From: Uliginosibacterium gangwonense DSM 18521
GTDB lineage: Bacteria; Pseudomonadota; Gammaproteobacteria; Burkholderiales; Rhodocyclaceae
DNA: 64,000 nt
Assembly: GCF_000373965.1 (NCBI RefSeq)
Contig: NZ_KB892836.1
Span: 152,822-216,821 of the forward strand
Reading direction: 5' to 3'
How positions within the stretch are numbered: the first letter of the stretch is position 1; every line of letters starts with the position of its first letter. The translations under genes were made by a program, and so were the position numbers. Below the pieces are notes generated by a model. That model saw only the letters and a list, made by a program, of their open reading frames with translations. It did no database searches and was not told the origin of the DNA. Positions 1 through 8,644 of the stretch are shown here, in pieces.

Positions 1-835
1 GCATATAAGCTGCGGCCAGCGCACTCTTAGCATTGAAATAGTAGCGGTTACGCTTGCCCGCACTTTGCTCGATCACATCGATGGCACGCAGATACCAGCC
101 TCGCGCATCGCTCCAACCGCGCAGCAGCATGGCATTGTCACCCAGGTGCACCATGGAGTGTGAAGCTTCTATGCTGCGCTCGCCAAACACCTGCTGGCGC
201 AGTTCCAATGCCTGCTTGAGCAGACTACGAGCCTTGGAGTGATCGCCCCGCTTGTCTTCCAGTCGCCCGGCAGCATCCAGCGCTGCACTACGCAATTCCT
301 TGTCCTCATGCAGACGGGCGATTTCCAGCAGGTTCTGCAAACCGACATCCGCTTCATTCAGCCTGCCACTATCAATGCGAGCATTGGCCAAGCCCACTTG
401 TGCACGGGCGAACTCCGAACTCTTGTCGCCATAGGCGCCCTGACAAACATGTACCGCCTCGTCATACTGATTCACCGCCCGCTCAAGCTTGCCTTGTGCA
501 TCACCAACTCGTGCAATATCCGTCAGAGACAGACACAGCACCTGTGCGCCTGAACGCGCCTGCTCACCCGTGGCCGCACGTGCCAGACGGATCGATTCTG
601 TCAGGTTGCGATCCGCCTCTGCCCACAAAGCCATCTTTTCTGCACCCAGCGCTTCACAACGCAGGCGGTGGGGCATAAAAGCCAAAGAGGGCGCCTGATT
701 GCAGCAGGAATCCCGGAAACACAGGCCGGCATTCTGGGCCTGTTCCTGCTTGGTTGAAGACGTAGAACAACCAGCCATCCCCATGGCCAGCGCCACCCAC
801 AAAACAGGCGAAGCGACGAAACGGTAAATAGACAT
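1..835 (-). CDS. TPR-repeat lipoprotein, 3' end cut by window
   Basis: Reading the minus strand from an ATG at 835 gives an uninterrupted frame of 278 codons that runs off the start of the window, so the C-terminus is missing. The N-terminus is a lipoprotein signal: a short basic start (MSIYR), a hydrophobic stretch and the lipobox MAGC, so the mature protein probably starts at a lipidated Cys in the outer or inner membrane. After a Cys-rich segment (CFRDSCC) the protein is helical, with TPR-like units of the kinesin-light-chain style, for example ARSLLKQALELRQQVFGERS followed by a second AxxWYLRAIDV unit. Such repeats bind proteins. The partner is unknown. It ends just upstream of the amidohydrolase stop on the same strand and may be the second gene of that unit. 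Confidence 0.75.
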   Translation of the reverse strand, partial: MSIYRFVASPVLWVALAMGMAGCSTSSTKQEQAQNAGLCFRDSCCNQAPSLAFMPHRLRCEALGAEKMALWAEADRNLTESIRLARAATGEQARSGAQVLCLSLTDIARVGDAQGKLERAVNQYDEAVHVCQGAYGDKSSEFARAQVGLANARIDSGRLNEADVGLQNLLEIARLHEDKELRSAALDAAGRLEDKRGDHSKARSLLKQALELRQQVFGERSIEASHSMVHLGDNAMLLRGWSDARGWYLRAIDVIEQSAGKRNRYYFNAKSALAAAYM

Positions 836-837
836 TT

Positions 838-2010
838 TTATGCTTTCTTCAATAGGGCCTCGGCAAGCCGAACCCAATAGCTGGCCCCGACGACCAGCGC
901 ATCATCATTAAAATCGTAAGACGGGTTGTGCAATAAACACCCGCCCTCGGTCGGGCCATTACCCAGCCACACATAACAACCTGGGCGATGCTGGAGGAAG
1001 AAGGAAAAATCCTCGGCCCCCATGCTAGGCAATGGCGCCCACTCCACCTTACCCTGCCCGGCCACAGCCTCGGCCACCTCGCGGCAGACCTGCGCTTCAG
1101 GCAAAGTGTTGATGGTGGCGGGATAATACCCGCCTTTCCATGACAATTCGATCCCAACCCCATAAGCCGCCGCAATGCCATCGCACACTCGCTGAACGCT
1201 GGCCAACACAAAATCACGGGTCTGCGGGCCAAGAGCCCGCACCGTACCGGCCAGTGCGGCCCGCTCTGGCATCACATTGTAGGCATCCCCGGCATGAAAC
1301 TGGGTCACAGAAACCACCGCTGCATCCAAGGGGTCAACCGTGCGCGCAGCAATCATCTGCAGTGAGGAAACGAGCTGGCAGCCTGCCAGCACAGTGTCGG
1401 TGCCTTGATGCGGCATGGCCGCATGCGCCCCCCTGCCGGTGATCTGGATATCGAAACGATCCGCGCTGGCCATCACCGCCCCCGGTGCAATCCCGAAATG
1501 CCCAGCAGGCATACCCGGCCAGTTGTGCATGCCGTAGATGGACTGGACCGGGAAGCGCTCAAAGAAGCCATCTGCAATCATCGCAGCAGCCCCACCCTGC
1601 CCTTCCTCGGCAGGTTGGAAGACCAGCACCACAGTGCCATCAAAATCACGATGCGAAGCCAAGTATTCTGCCGCCCCCAGCAGCATGGTGGTATGCCCGT
1701 CATGCCCGCAGGCGTGCATGCAGCCTGCGTGTTGGGAACGATGCGCAAAACTGTTGGCTTCCTCAATCGGCAGTGCATCCATATCCGCCCGTAGCGCGAT
1801 CATCCGGGGAGAGTTGCCGTTGCGGATCACGCCCACCAAGCCCGTGCCGCCCAGCCCCTCATGCACCTCAATCCCCCAGGCCTTCAGCCGCTCCGCCACC
1901 AGGGCGGAAGTACGTTTTTCCTGATAGGCCAGCTCTGGGTGGGCATGAATGTCATGCCGGATACGCGTAAGTTCAGCCTGACGCGCCACGATTTCGGGAA
2001 CAAGCTTCAT
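838..2010 (-). CDS. M20 family metallo-amidohydrolase (hippurate hydrolase-like)
   Basis: The 390-residue product matches the M20D amidohydrolase family (HipO, AbgB, IAA-amino-acid hydrolases), which removes N-acyl groups from amino acids using a dinuclear metal site. Visible motifs are RHDIHAHPEL near residue 20, MRADMDALPI-type LRADMDALPI, the metal motif HACGHDGHTTMLLGAA, a downstream EEGQGGAAAMI segment with the general-base Glu, and MGAEDFSFF near the C-terminus. The start at 2010 (MKLVPEIVARQ) fits the family N-terminus; the longer frame to 2115 would add an unsupported leader. It is cytoplasmic with no signal peptide. The physiological substrate cannot be told from sequence. It is divergent from the TonB-like gene. 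Confidence 0.88.
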   Translation of the reverse strand: MKLVPEIVARQAELTRIRHDIHAHPELAYQEKRTSALVAERLKAWGIEVHEGLGGTGLVGVIRNGNSPRMIALRADMDALPIEEANSFAHRSQHAGCMHACGHDGHTTMLLGAAEYLASHRDFDGTVVLVFQPAEEGQGGAAAMIADGFFERFPVQSIYGMHNWPGMPAGHFGIAPGAVMASADRFDIQITGRGAHAAMPHQGTDTVLAGCQLVSSLQMIAARTVDPLDAAVVSVTQFHAGDAYNVMPERAALAGTVRALGPQTRDFVLASVQRVCDGIAAAYGVGIELSWKGGYYPATINTLPEAQVCREVAEAVAGQGKVEWAPLPSMGAEDFSFFLQHRPGCYVWLGNGPTEGGCLLHNPSYDFNDDALVVGASYWVRLAEALLKKA

Positions 2011-2136
2011 AGAACAGACACCTGAAACAACGCCAAGCCAGAAATGATATCCCCTTTCGTGAAAGCCTGCTCTGCACGGTATGCAGACCCAGGCGTTTTG
2101 GCACCCGCCCGGCAAGCAGCTACACTAGCGCCCGCC

Positions 2137-2895
2137 ATGCTCCGTTACACCCAGCCACCTTCCTCGCAGACCTTTCCACTGACCAGCGCCCAAACGCGTT
2201 GGGACGCCCTGCGCTGGCCGCTGGCCTGGGGCTTGAGCATCAGCACAACCCTGCTGGTCCTGGCTGCGCTTGCCACCGGATACCGCCCCTTGCCATCCGC
2301 CTCACCCCGCCAGCTTCACGCCGAACTGGGCCCGACACCTGCACCCGCTACGATTCGGGAGGCGCCCTCTGCGCGTCCACAACCCGCACAATCCGCACAA
2401 GCCAAGCGCCAAGCCACCGGGCCAAAAGCCCCCGAGCCGATCATCCCGCCTCGGCTCATCCCCGCTCCACCGCCCCCGGAAATGCCCGCCGCACCACAAG
2501 CTGCCAGCACCGAGCCACACTCCCCTATCGCCGCAGCGGGCGCAGTCAACGCAGCCCCACCCGGCAATCCCCCGTCTAGCGCTGCAGATAAAGGAATGGC
2601 AGGAGGTGGTGCGTCTGCCCCACCACGCAGTGGCCAAGACGCTCTATCCATCCGCTGCCCCAGCCAGATCAAGCCTGCCTTCCCAAAACTGGCGCTTGAG
2701 GATTCCATCAATCGCGGTGAAGTCCGCGCCCGCCTGTTGCTTGATGCGGAGGGACATGTCACCGGCGTAGACATCCTGGAAGCCACCCCACCCGGCTATT
2801 TCGAGAATGCCGTACGCAAGGCTGCGCTGCAATGGCATTGTCAGAGCGGGCAAGCGAGTAGCGTAGTGGTGCCTTTCAGCTTCCAGGCGCGCTAG
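2137..2895 (+). CDS. TonB-family energy transducer-like protein
   Basis: The 252-residue product has an N-terminal membrane anchor (about residues 28-47, SISTTLLVLAALATGY), a long Pro/Ala-rich periplasmic spacer and a C-terminal TonB_C-like domain. That domain carries the typical GEVRARLLLDAEGHVTGV strand, the LEATPPGYFENAVRKAAL helix and a final VVVPFSFQAR strand. TonB proteins pass proton-motive energy from ExbBD to outer-membrane receptors, but no exbB, exbD or receptor gene lies nearby. It could therefore be an orphan TonB paralogue or a structural protein that uses the fold. The start at 2137 is preferred over the upstream in-frame ATG at 2044 because it places the membrane segment close to the N-terminus. 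Confidence 0.7.
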   Translation: MLRYTQPPSSQTFPLTSAQTRWDALRWPLAWGLSISTTLLVLAALATGYRPLPSASPRQLHAELGPTPAPATIREAPSARPQPAQSAQAKRQATGPKAPEPIIPPRLIPAPPPPEMPAAPQAASTEPHSPIAAAGAVNAAPPGNPPSSAADKGMAGGGASAPPRSGQDALSIRCPSQIKPAFPKLALEDSINRGEVRARLLLDAEGHVTGVDILEATPPGYFENAVRKAALQWHCQSGQASSVVVPFSFQAR

Positions 2896-2927
2896 ACTAT
2901 TTGCTTCATCACAGCAGCACATCACAC

Positions 2928-3626
2928 ATGAAAACCATTGGCCTGATTGGCGGCATGAGTTGGGAATCCACTGTGCCGTATTACCGGCAGATCAACGAAA
3001 CCGTGCGCGACCACCTGGGCGGCCTGCATTCGGCCAAGCTTGTGCTCTACAGCGTGGACTTCCAGGAGATCGAACACCTGCAACATGCAGGCGACTGGGA
3101 TAGCGCCGGGCAACGCCTTGCCGACGCAGCACGAGCCCTGCAGGCAGCGGGTGCGGACTTCCTCGTGCTGTGTACCAACACCATGCACAAGGTGGCTGGC
3201 GTAATCGAATCCTCCGTCACCATCCCCCTGCTCCACATCGCCGACCCCACCGCCGAAGCCGTTAAACAAGCGGGGCTGCATAAAGTAGGCCTGCTTGGCA
3301 CACGCTTTACTATGGAGCAGGCGTTCTACCGCCAGCGCCTGAGCGAACGCCATGGCATAGAGGTCTTGATTCCAGAAGAAGCCGACCGAGAGATCGTCCA
3401 CCGTGTAATCTACGATGAACTCTGCCTGGGCAAGCTACGAGAAGACTCCCGGCTGGCATACCGACGCATCATCGCCGATCTGGTGGCCCAGGGTGCCCAG
3501 GCGGTGATACTGGGCTGTACTGAAATTGCGCTGCTTGTCAGCGCCGAAGACGCCACCGTACCACTCTTCGACACCGCCAGCCTGCATGCCACCGCTGCAG
3601 CCTTGCAAGCCATCTCAAAGACATAA
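2928..3626 (+). CDS. Aspartate/glutamate racemase family protein
   Basis: The 232-residue product belongs to the Asp/Glu racemase superfamily of the YgeA/RacX type, cofactor-independent two-cysteine racemases. The start MKTIGLIGGMSWEST is typical, and the two catalytic cysteines are visible in VLCTNTMHK (about residue 85) and VILGCTEIALL (about residue 195). YgeA-type enzymes racemise a broad set of amino acids and are thought to supply D-amino acids for peptidoglycan. The gene follows the TonB-like gene by 32 bases in the same direction and may be cotranscribed with it. A 7-bp hairpin (3672-3693) lies downstream without a clear T-run. The exact substrate is unknown. Confidence 0.85.
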   Translation: MKTIGLIGGMSWESTVPYYRQINETVRDHLGGLHSAKLVLYSVDFQEIEHLQHAGDWDSAGQRLADAARALQAAGADFLVLCTNTMHKVAGVIESSVTIPLLHIADPTAEAVKQAGLHKVGLLGTRFTMEQAFYRQRLSERHGIEVLIPEEADREIVHRVIYDELCLGKLREDSRLAYRRIIADLVAQGAQAVILGCTEIALLVSAEDATVPLFDTASLHATAAALQAISKT

Positions 3627-3785
3627 TATCGATCTGCCTGCCCGCCGCGTAAGAACAGGTTCCAAGGCGGCGCCAGGGTACGCATGCCCTGGCAAATACT
3701 AACCCGGCTCGACAACATCTTCCTTGTATTTGGCTCAAAGCACACCTAAACTAGAAAAACTTTTCCAAAACATTTTTCCATATAG

Positions 3786-4457
3786 ATGTTCAAATCTTCG
3801 ACGCCCCCACGCCATGCCACAGGTGATGAAACACGGGCGCGGCTGATCCAGGCGGCGACCGAGGTTTTTCTGGAAGACGGCTTCCGGGCTGCCCGCGTAC
3901 AGGAGATTGCCCGGCGCGCGGAGCAACGGCTATCGGCCATCAATTACCATTTCGGCAGCAAAGAAGGTTTGTACTTGGCCGTGCTGCGCCACCACGCCGA
4001 AGTGGCATTGACACAGACACCGCTAGACCCGATGCCCGCCGATGCTTCGCCCCAGGTACGCTTGCAGATTGCAGTAGAGGCGATTCTGCGGCGCTTTCTG
4101 GATACACGCATGCCCAGCCGCATTGCACAGTTCATGCTGCGGGAGTTGAGCAACCCCACAGATGCCCTGGAGGTGATGATCGAGCATTTCACCTTGCCAC
4201 AGGTGCAGTATCTACAGGTACTCCTGGCCGATGCACTGGGGCCAAAGGTGCCTGCCACAGTGGTACGCCGGGCACTGTTCTCGCTGATGGGCCAATGCAT
4301 CATCTACGCCACCGGACGGCCTGTGATCAGCCGCGTGGCCCCGGAGTTTTTTCAGGATGAAGCCATGATCGCCAACACCACCAAACATATCGCCACTTTC
4401 ACCTGGGGCGGGCTGCAGGCGCTACGTCAACAATGGGAGGCTGATGATGTGGATTGA
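3786..4457 (+). CDS. TetR family transcriptional regulator, CecR (YbiH)-like
   Basis: The 223-residue product has an N-terminal TetR helix-turn-helix (about residues 12-60, ending in the characteristic INYHFGSKEGLYLAVL) and a longer ligand-binding C-terminal half of the CecR/YbiH type. It is the first gene of a four-gene unit with an HlyD-like adaptor, an ABC ATPase and a permease, the same order as cecR-ybhG-ybhF-ybhSR in Escherichia coli. It therefore probably represses this exporter and is relieved by an exported compound. A small palindrome, GAAAA-AC-TTTTC at 3754-3765, sits just before the start and is a candidate operator. The 3' end overlaps the adaptor gene by 14 bases, suggesting coupled translation. 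Confidence 0.85.
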   Translation: MFKSSTPPRHATGDETRARLIQAATEVFLEDGFRAARVQEIARRAEQRLSAINYHFGSKEGLYLAVLRHHAEVALTQTPLDPMPADASPQVRLQIAVEAILRRFLDTRMPSRIAQFMLRELSNPTDALEVMIEHFTLPQVQYLQVLLADALGPKVPATVVRRALFSLMGQCIIYATGRPVISRVAPEFFQDEAMIANTTKHIATFTWGGLQALRQQWEADDVD

Positions 4458-5403
4458 ACGCATCCTGCTCATAGCACTCACAGCCGCAATGCTTACGGCT
4501 TGTAGCAAATCCCCCCCACCCGGCCTGCCCGGTTATGTGGAGGCAGAATACACACGCCTGGCTTCCCCTACTGCAGGACGACTGGTAGCGCTCAAGGTTG
4601 CCAAAGGCATGGACGTAGCAGTAGGCACGCCACTTTTCATACTCGACCAGGATCAGGAAAATGCCGCCATTGCCGAAGCCAATGCCCGCCTCAAACATCA
4701 GGATGCTACCGCAGCGGACCTCGCCAAAGGTAAGCGCCGCGAAGAAATTGCCGTGCTGGCCGCGCAAGAAAAACAGGCCGAAGCACAACTGGCCCTGAGT
4801 GAATCCGATTTGAAACGGCAGCGTGCTCTGGCTACCAGCGGCTTCATCAGCGGCGCATCGCTCGATAGCCTGGAAGCCCGCCAACGGGCAGATGCGGCCA
4901 AGCTTGCAGAGATCCGCGCCAATCTGCAAGTCGCACGCTTGGCCGCCCGCCAGGATACCCGCACCGCAGCCGAGGCGGACATCGCCACCGCCCGCGCCGT
5001 GCTCACGCAAAACGAAATTCGCCGCGATCAGAAAGCGGTTTCTGCGCCCGCCTCCGGCCGCATTGATGACACGCTCTATCGCGAAGGGGAATGGGTGCCA
5101 GCAGGCTCACCGATAGTCAGCATGCTGATGCCAGGGGCGCTGAAGCTCCGCTTCTTCGTACCACAGGACGCACTGCCAAAGTATGCAATCGGCACACGCA
5201 TCCGTGCTCATTGCGATGGCTGTGGCGAGCCCTTTGGTGCGCGGATCAGCTACATTGCCAAAAGCGCGGAATTCAACCCGCCTGTCATTTACAGCCAGGA
5301 AAACCGCGCCCGCATGGTGTTCATGGTTGAAGCCTTGCCTGACAATCCTGGCAGACTCAGCCCCGGCCTGCCTGTCGACATTTTGACAGGAGCCACACCA
5401 TGA
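4444..5403 (+). CDS. HlyD family periplasmic adaptor lipoprotein (YbhG-like)
   Basis: The 319-residue product is a membrane-fusion/periplasmic adaptor of an ABC exporter. The N-terminus has a signal with the lipobox LTAC (Cys about residue 20), so it is probably lipid-anchored rather than membrane-spanning. It then shows a biotinyl-lipoyl-like half (YVEAEYTRLASPTAGRLVAL), a long alpha-helical hairpin (about residues 75-190) rich in Ala, Gln and Glu, the return lipoyl half (VSAPASGRIDDTLYREGEWV) and a C-terminal beta domain. A GGAGG ribosome site at 4436-4440 sits 3 bases from the ATG at 4444 and 6 from a second ATG at 4447, so 4447 may be the true start. It overlaps the ATPase gene by 4 bases. 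Confidence 0.85.
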   Translation: MMWIERILLIALTAAMLTACSKSPPPGLPGYVEAEYTRLASPTAGRLVALKVAKGMDVAVGTPLFILDQDQENAAIAEANARLKHQDATAADLAKGKRREEIAVLAAQEKQAEAQLALSESDLKRQRALATSGFISGASLDSLEARQRADAAKLAEIRANLQVARLAARQDTRTAAEADIATARAVLTQNEIRRDQKAVSAPASGRIDDTLYREGEWVPAGSPIVSMLMPGALKLRFFVPQDALPKYAIGTRIRAHCDGCGEPFGARISYIAKSAEFNPPVIYSQENRARMVFMVEALPDNPGRLSPGLPVDILTGATP

Positions 5404-6347
5404 ATGATGAGGTGGATCTGGCCGTTGACGTCCGCCACATCACCAAACGCTACGGCCACAAAACCGTAGTCGATGGGCTGAGCATGCAGCTACGTCGTGG
5501 CGAAGTCTTCGGTTTTCTCGGCCCGAACGGCTCAGGCAAAACCACCAGCATCCGCATGATGTGCGGCCTGCTCACACCTGATAGTGGAGAAGGCCACACC
5601 CTGGGCTATGACATCATGCACGAAGCTGCCAAGATCAAACGCGAAGTGGGCTATATGACACAGCGTTTCGGCCTCTATGAAGACCTCTCGATCCGCGAGA
5701 ATCTGGACTTCATTGCCAGTGTATACGAGATGGACCGACGCCGCGAACGCGTCGATCACGCCCTGGAACGCCTGGGCCTGCAAGGACGGCAGAAACAACT
5801 CGCGGGCGGACTCTCCGGCGGGTGGAAGCAGCGCATGGCACTGGCTGCATGCATGCTGCATGAGCCAAAGCTCCTCCTGCTGGACGAACCCACGGCGGGC
5901 GTTGATCCCAAGGCGCGACGCGATTTCTGGGAAGAGATCCACAAACTTGCTGCAGAAGGCATTACCGTACTGGTGTCCACCCACTACATGGATGAGGCTG
6001 AACGCTGCCACCGCCTGGGCTATATCGCCTATGGGCGGCTGATGGCCAGCGGTACGCCAAAGGAGCTTGTAGCCAATAGCGGTTTTCATACCTGGAGCAT
6101 ATCTGGTGAAGACATCTCCGATCTGGCCGACAGCCTCACCGATCTGCATGGCATTGATATGGTGACGCGCTTTGGCAACACCCTGCATGTGAGCGGTGAA
6201 GACCTTGCCGCGCTGGACGCAGCCACAGCCCCCTATCGAGACAATCCACAACAACACTGGACCCTGGGCACTCCACAGTTGGAAGATTTATTCATCCACC
6301 TGATGGGCAAGGCCCAGGACAATTATGGGCTGGAGGCAAAAAAATGA
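5400..6347 (+). CDS. ABC transporter ATP-binding protein (YbhF-like, single domain)
   Basis: The 315-residue product is one ABC nucleotide-binding domain. It shows Walker A GPNGSGKTT (about residue 42), a Q-loop MTQRFGLYEDL, the signature LSGGWKQR, Walker B LLLLDEPTAGVDP and an H-loop VSTHYMDEAE. The signature has Trp where most exporters have Gln (LSGGQ), a variation common in the YbhF/DrrA-like group. The C-terminal 90 residues form the DrrA-type extension. E. coli YbhF carries two such domains, whereas this protein has one and must work as a homodimer. It overlaps its neighbours by 4 bases on each side and powers the exporter made with the adaptor and permease. Confidence 0.9.
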   Translation: MNDEVDLAVDVRHITKRYGHKTVVDGLSMQLRRGEVFGFLGPNGSGKTTSIRMMCGLLTPDSGEGHTLGYDIMHEAAKIKREVGYMTQRFGLYEDLSIRENLDFIASVYEMDRRRERVDHALERLGLQGRQKQLAGGLSGGWKQRMALAACMLHEPKLLLLDEPTAGVDPKARRDFWEEIHKLAAEGITVLVSTHYMDEAERCHRLGYIAYGRLMASGTPKELVANSGFHTWSISGEDISDLADSLTDLHGIDMVTRFGNTLHVSGEDLAALDAATAPYRDNPQQHWTLGTPQLEDLFIHLMGKAQDNYGLEAKK

Positions 6348-7477
6348 CGATCTTCAGCTTCGCTCGCCTGCTCGCCGTCGTCAAAAAAGAATTCATCCAG
6401 ATTCGCCGCGACCGTATCACCTTTGCGATGATGATCGGCATCCCGCTGCTGCAACTCACGCTATTTGGTTATGCCATCAACAGCGACCCCAAGCACCTGC
6501 CTACCGTAGTCGTTTCGCATGAACAAAGCACCTTTTCACGCTCCATCGTGCAGGCCATGCAGCATTCGGGCTACTTCGACATTCAATCCACCTCAATTGG
6601 CGAGCGTGATGCAGAAGGAATGCTGGCGCGTGGCGAGGTGCAATTTTCCATTATCATTCCGGCGGACTTCACGCGCCATGTGTTACGTGGCGAGAAGGCA
6701 CAGCTGCTGATCGAGGCGGATGCGACCGACCCCTCTGCCACCGGAAATGCCATCTCTGCCCTGCAACAGATGACCACCAGCCTGCTCAGCCACGACCTCA
6801 AAGGCCCGCTTGCCTATGCAGCCACCACCAGCATGCCCTATGAAATCATCATTCATCGACGCTACAACCCGGATGCCCTCTCGCAATACAATGTCGTACC
6901 AGGCCTGATCGGAGTCATTCTAACCATGACCATGATCATGTCCACCGCGCTGGGGCTGACCCGCGAAGTCGAACGCGGCACCATGGAAAATCTGCTTGCC
7001 ACCCCGGTGCGCCCTCTGGAAGTGATGATCGGCAAGATTCTGCCTTACATCATCGTGGGGCTGGTTTCCATGATATTGGTACTCTCCGCCGCCCGATGGC
7101 TCTTCGCCGTTCCCTTCATAGGCAGCCTGTGGCTGCTAGTTGCCGTAGTCATTATCTTCATTGCCGCTAATCTGGTGGTGGGTATCACCATATCGAGTGT
7201 AGCGCGCAATCAGATGCAGGCATTGCAAATGTCATTTTTCTTCTTCCTACCTTCCATCCTGCTCTCCGGCTTCATGTTTCCCTTCCGGGGCATGCCACGC
7301 TGGGCGCAATACATAGGAGAAATCCTGCCCAACACGCATTTCATGCGCATCTCACGCGGAGTCATGCTCAAGGGTAATGGTCTCACGGAAAGCTGGTCAG
7401 AACTTTGGCCACTGCTGCTGTTCATGCTGGTTGTGATGTGTATCGGGCTGGTACGCTTCCGCCGCACACTGGATTAG
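6344..7477 (+). CDS. ABC transporter permease (YbhR/YbhS-like, ABC2 family)
   Basis: The 377-residue product is an ABC-2 type membrane permease. The first helix lies after the conserved KKEFIQIRRDRITFAMM entry, a large periplasmic domain of about 150 residues follows, and then come five membrane segments from about residue 180 (VPGLIGVILTMTMIMSTALGL onwards). The motif EVERGTMENLLATPVRPLEVMIGK between segments is diagnostic of the family. E. coli has two such permeases (YbhS and YbhR); here there is one, so a homodimer is expected. It is the last gene of the operon and overlaps the ATPase by 4 bases. Substrate is unknown; relatives are linked to antibiotic or cation tolerance. Confidence 0.9.
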   Translation: MTIFSFARLLAVVKKEFIQIRRDRITFAMMIGIPLLQLTLFGYAINSDPKHLPTVVVSHEQSTFSRSIVQAMQHSGYFDIQSTSIGERDAEGMLARGEVQFSIIIPADFTRHVLRGEKAQLLIEADATDPSATGNAISALQQMTTSLLSHDLKGPLAYAATTSMPYEIIIHRRYNPDALSQYNVVPGLIGVILTMTMIMSTALGLTREVERGTMENLLATPVRPLEVMIGKILPYIIVGLVSMILVLSAARWLFAVPFIGSLWLLVAVVIIFIAANLVVGITISSVARNQMQALQMSFFFFLPSILLSGFMFPFRGMPRWAQYIGEILPNTHFMRISRGVMLKGNGLTESWSELWPLLLFMLVVMCIGLVRFRRTLD

Positions 7478-8029
7478 GCTTCACATTCATGCCCTGCTAG
7501 AGAATACCCCTATTAGAATCAACGTATTTTTTGTGGGTTGAAATATTATTTCTACTACGCATAAAACATTTTGATTCGCTAGACGAGCACACACAACAAA
7601 CCGTGCCTGACACAACAAGGCCCCACCCGCCAAAAGCGCAGCCAAAGCACTTCTTCGCCAAATATGGCTTTCCAGATACTTTTTCAAAAATGGTTTAAGA
7701 ATTTGCAAATCATAAAGTCATACACCATTCGAAATAGACCATTAGCCAAACCAAGCTATTTATCCAATAAATTGGCGTAAAAAATCAAAATACTGTTTAT
7801 GAAAGCGCATTGCTTTTCACCATCAAAAATCCAGCCACATAAGCCTCACAACATCCTGCCCGAATTGCCATGGTAAGTTTATTTCTCCAATGCTAATACT
7901 AGGTGGCAGCACACCAGTGATTACCAAATTGCTGTGCGACTGCATGTATTGGCTTGGGGAATCAAGAATACCGAAGCCAAACTTCTATGTAATCAGTAAA
8001 AATCAGCATAAATCGTGCAGGAGGAAAAA
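7478..8029 (+). other. AT-rich intergenic region and leader of the beta-trefoil gene
   Basis: This 552-base stretch is visibly richer in A and T than its surroundings and contains no convincing gene. A 73-codon minus-strand frame (7487-7708) has a hydrophobic middle (LAALLAGGALLC) but no ribosome site was seen. Near the end an inverted repeat TTGGCTT (7949-7955) / AAGCCAA (7974-7980) with an 18-base gap precedes the next gene by about 50 bases and could be an operator. A strong AGGAGG site lies at 8019-8024. No riboswitch consensus was recognised. Confidence 0.4.
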
Positions 8030-8464
8030 ATGGCTGAAAAATCTGGTGTAATCCGTTGGCAAGAAAATCACTCCCTCGGCATTGCTGCGGACGACCCGTG
8101 CTCAGGCTCCAACGTACATCTTAAACAGATCAGCTCCGACTACGCAAAATGGGAAGTCGACAAGGACGCCGGCATCATTCGCCTGAACTACGCGAGCGGC
8201 CAACTGTATCTGGGCTACGCGGGTTCTCCCAGCAGCGGAAACGCTCTGATTCTGACGGTCGACAATGTCGCCACGTGGGACTTTGCGAGCAAACCTGGCT
8301 TCATCATGCTCAAGGGGACGAAACTGGCAATTGATGTCCAAAGCCGTAATCCAGGTGGGGTGGTTTGGCTGTATACCTTCAACGGCTCCCCGGCCCAACA
8401 ATGGGCATTCATGTCTTACGCAAACTTCATGGCCGATGCCGCCAAAGAAGCTGCAACTGTTTGA
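8030..8464 (+). CDS. Small ricin-type beta-trefoil protein, no signal peptide
   Basis: The 144-residue product contains three repeats with tryptophans exactly 42 residues apart: AKWEV (W41), ATWDF (W83) and QQWAF (W125), each preceded by a Gly/Ser/Asn-rich turn. This periodicity and the final QQW are the signature of the beta-trefoil fold of ricin-B-type carbohydrate-binding domains. There is no signal peptide and only one Cys, so it looks cytoplasmic or exported by a non-classical route. The ATG at 8030 follows an ideal AGGAGG site, so the upstream GTG at 8015 is rejected. It stands alone, with a hairpin after it and the hemerythrin gene 180 bases on. Function is unknown; sugar or glycan binding is inferred from the fold only. 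Confidence 0.65.
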   Translation: MAEKSGVIRWQENHSLGIAADDPCSGSNVHLKQISSDYAKWEVDKDAGIIRLNYASGQLYLGYAGSPSSGNALILTVDNVATWDFASKPGFIMLKGTKLAIDVQSRNPGGVVWLYTFNGSPAQQWAFMSYANFMADAAKEAATV

Positions 8465-8475
8465 TTGATCCATCA

Positions 8476-8501
8476 CGGGTGTGCATATCCGTGCACACCC
8501 G
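8476..8501 (+). terminator. Hairpin after beta-trefoil gene
   Basis: A perfect 10-bp stem, CGGGTGTGCA / TGCACACCCG, with a 6-base loop begins 11 bases after the stop codon. No strong T-run follows, so termination may be partial or the hairpin may protect the transcript end. Confidence 0.5.
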
Positions 8502-8566
8502 GTTCAGGCATTCTGAAACGTGCTTGCAAGCTATAGGGGGCGTGATGTCGGCCATGAAATACGGCC

Positions 8567-8592
8567 TAAAGGGTTTCTTGCTTGCCCGATGA
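8567..8592 (+). promoter_or_regulatory. Weak sigma-28-like promoter candidate
   Basis: TAAAGGGT (8567-8574) and CCCGATGA (8585-8592) resemble the flagellar sigma-28 boxes TAAAGTTT and GCCGATAA, about 50 bases before the hemerythrin start. The spacer is 10 bases instead of the usual 11 and both boxes have mismatches, so this is only a candidate. Confidence 0.25.
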
Positions 8593-8644
8593 CCCTTGTT
8601 CTGATCCAATGAATCCGTGAAAAACGCCATCGGGAGGCCAACAC

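Noticed and set aside
169..357. Short minus-strand open frame within the first 835 bases
   Set aside because: It is out of frame with the TPR lipoprotein reading of 1-835, which has a signal peptide, lipobox and repeats and is clearly the coding frame.
7487..7708. 73-codon minus-strand frame with a hydrophobic stretch in the AT-rich gap
   Set aside because: No ribosome site, no family likeness and poor codon pattern; kept only as a note in the intergenic entry.
7478..8029. c-di-GMP or other riboswitch in the long leader of the beta-trefoil gene
   Set aside because: No conserved riboswitch core was recognised; the only clear structure is a loose 7-bp inverted repeat.
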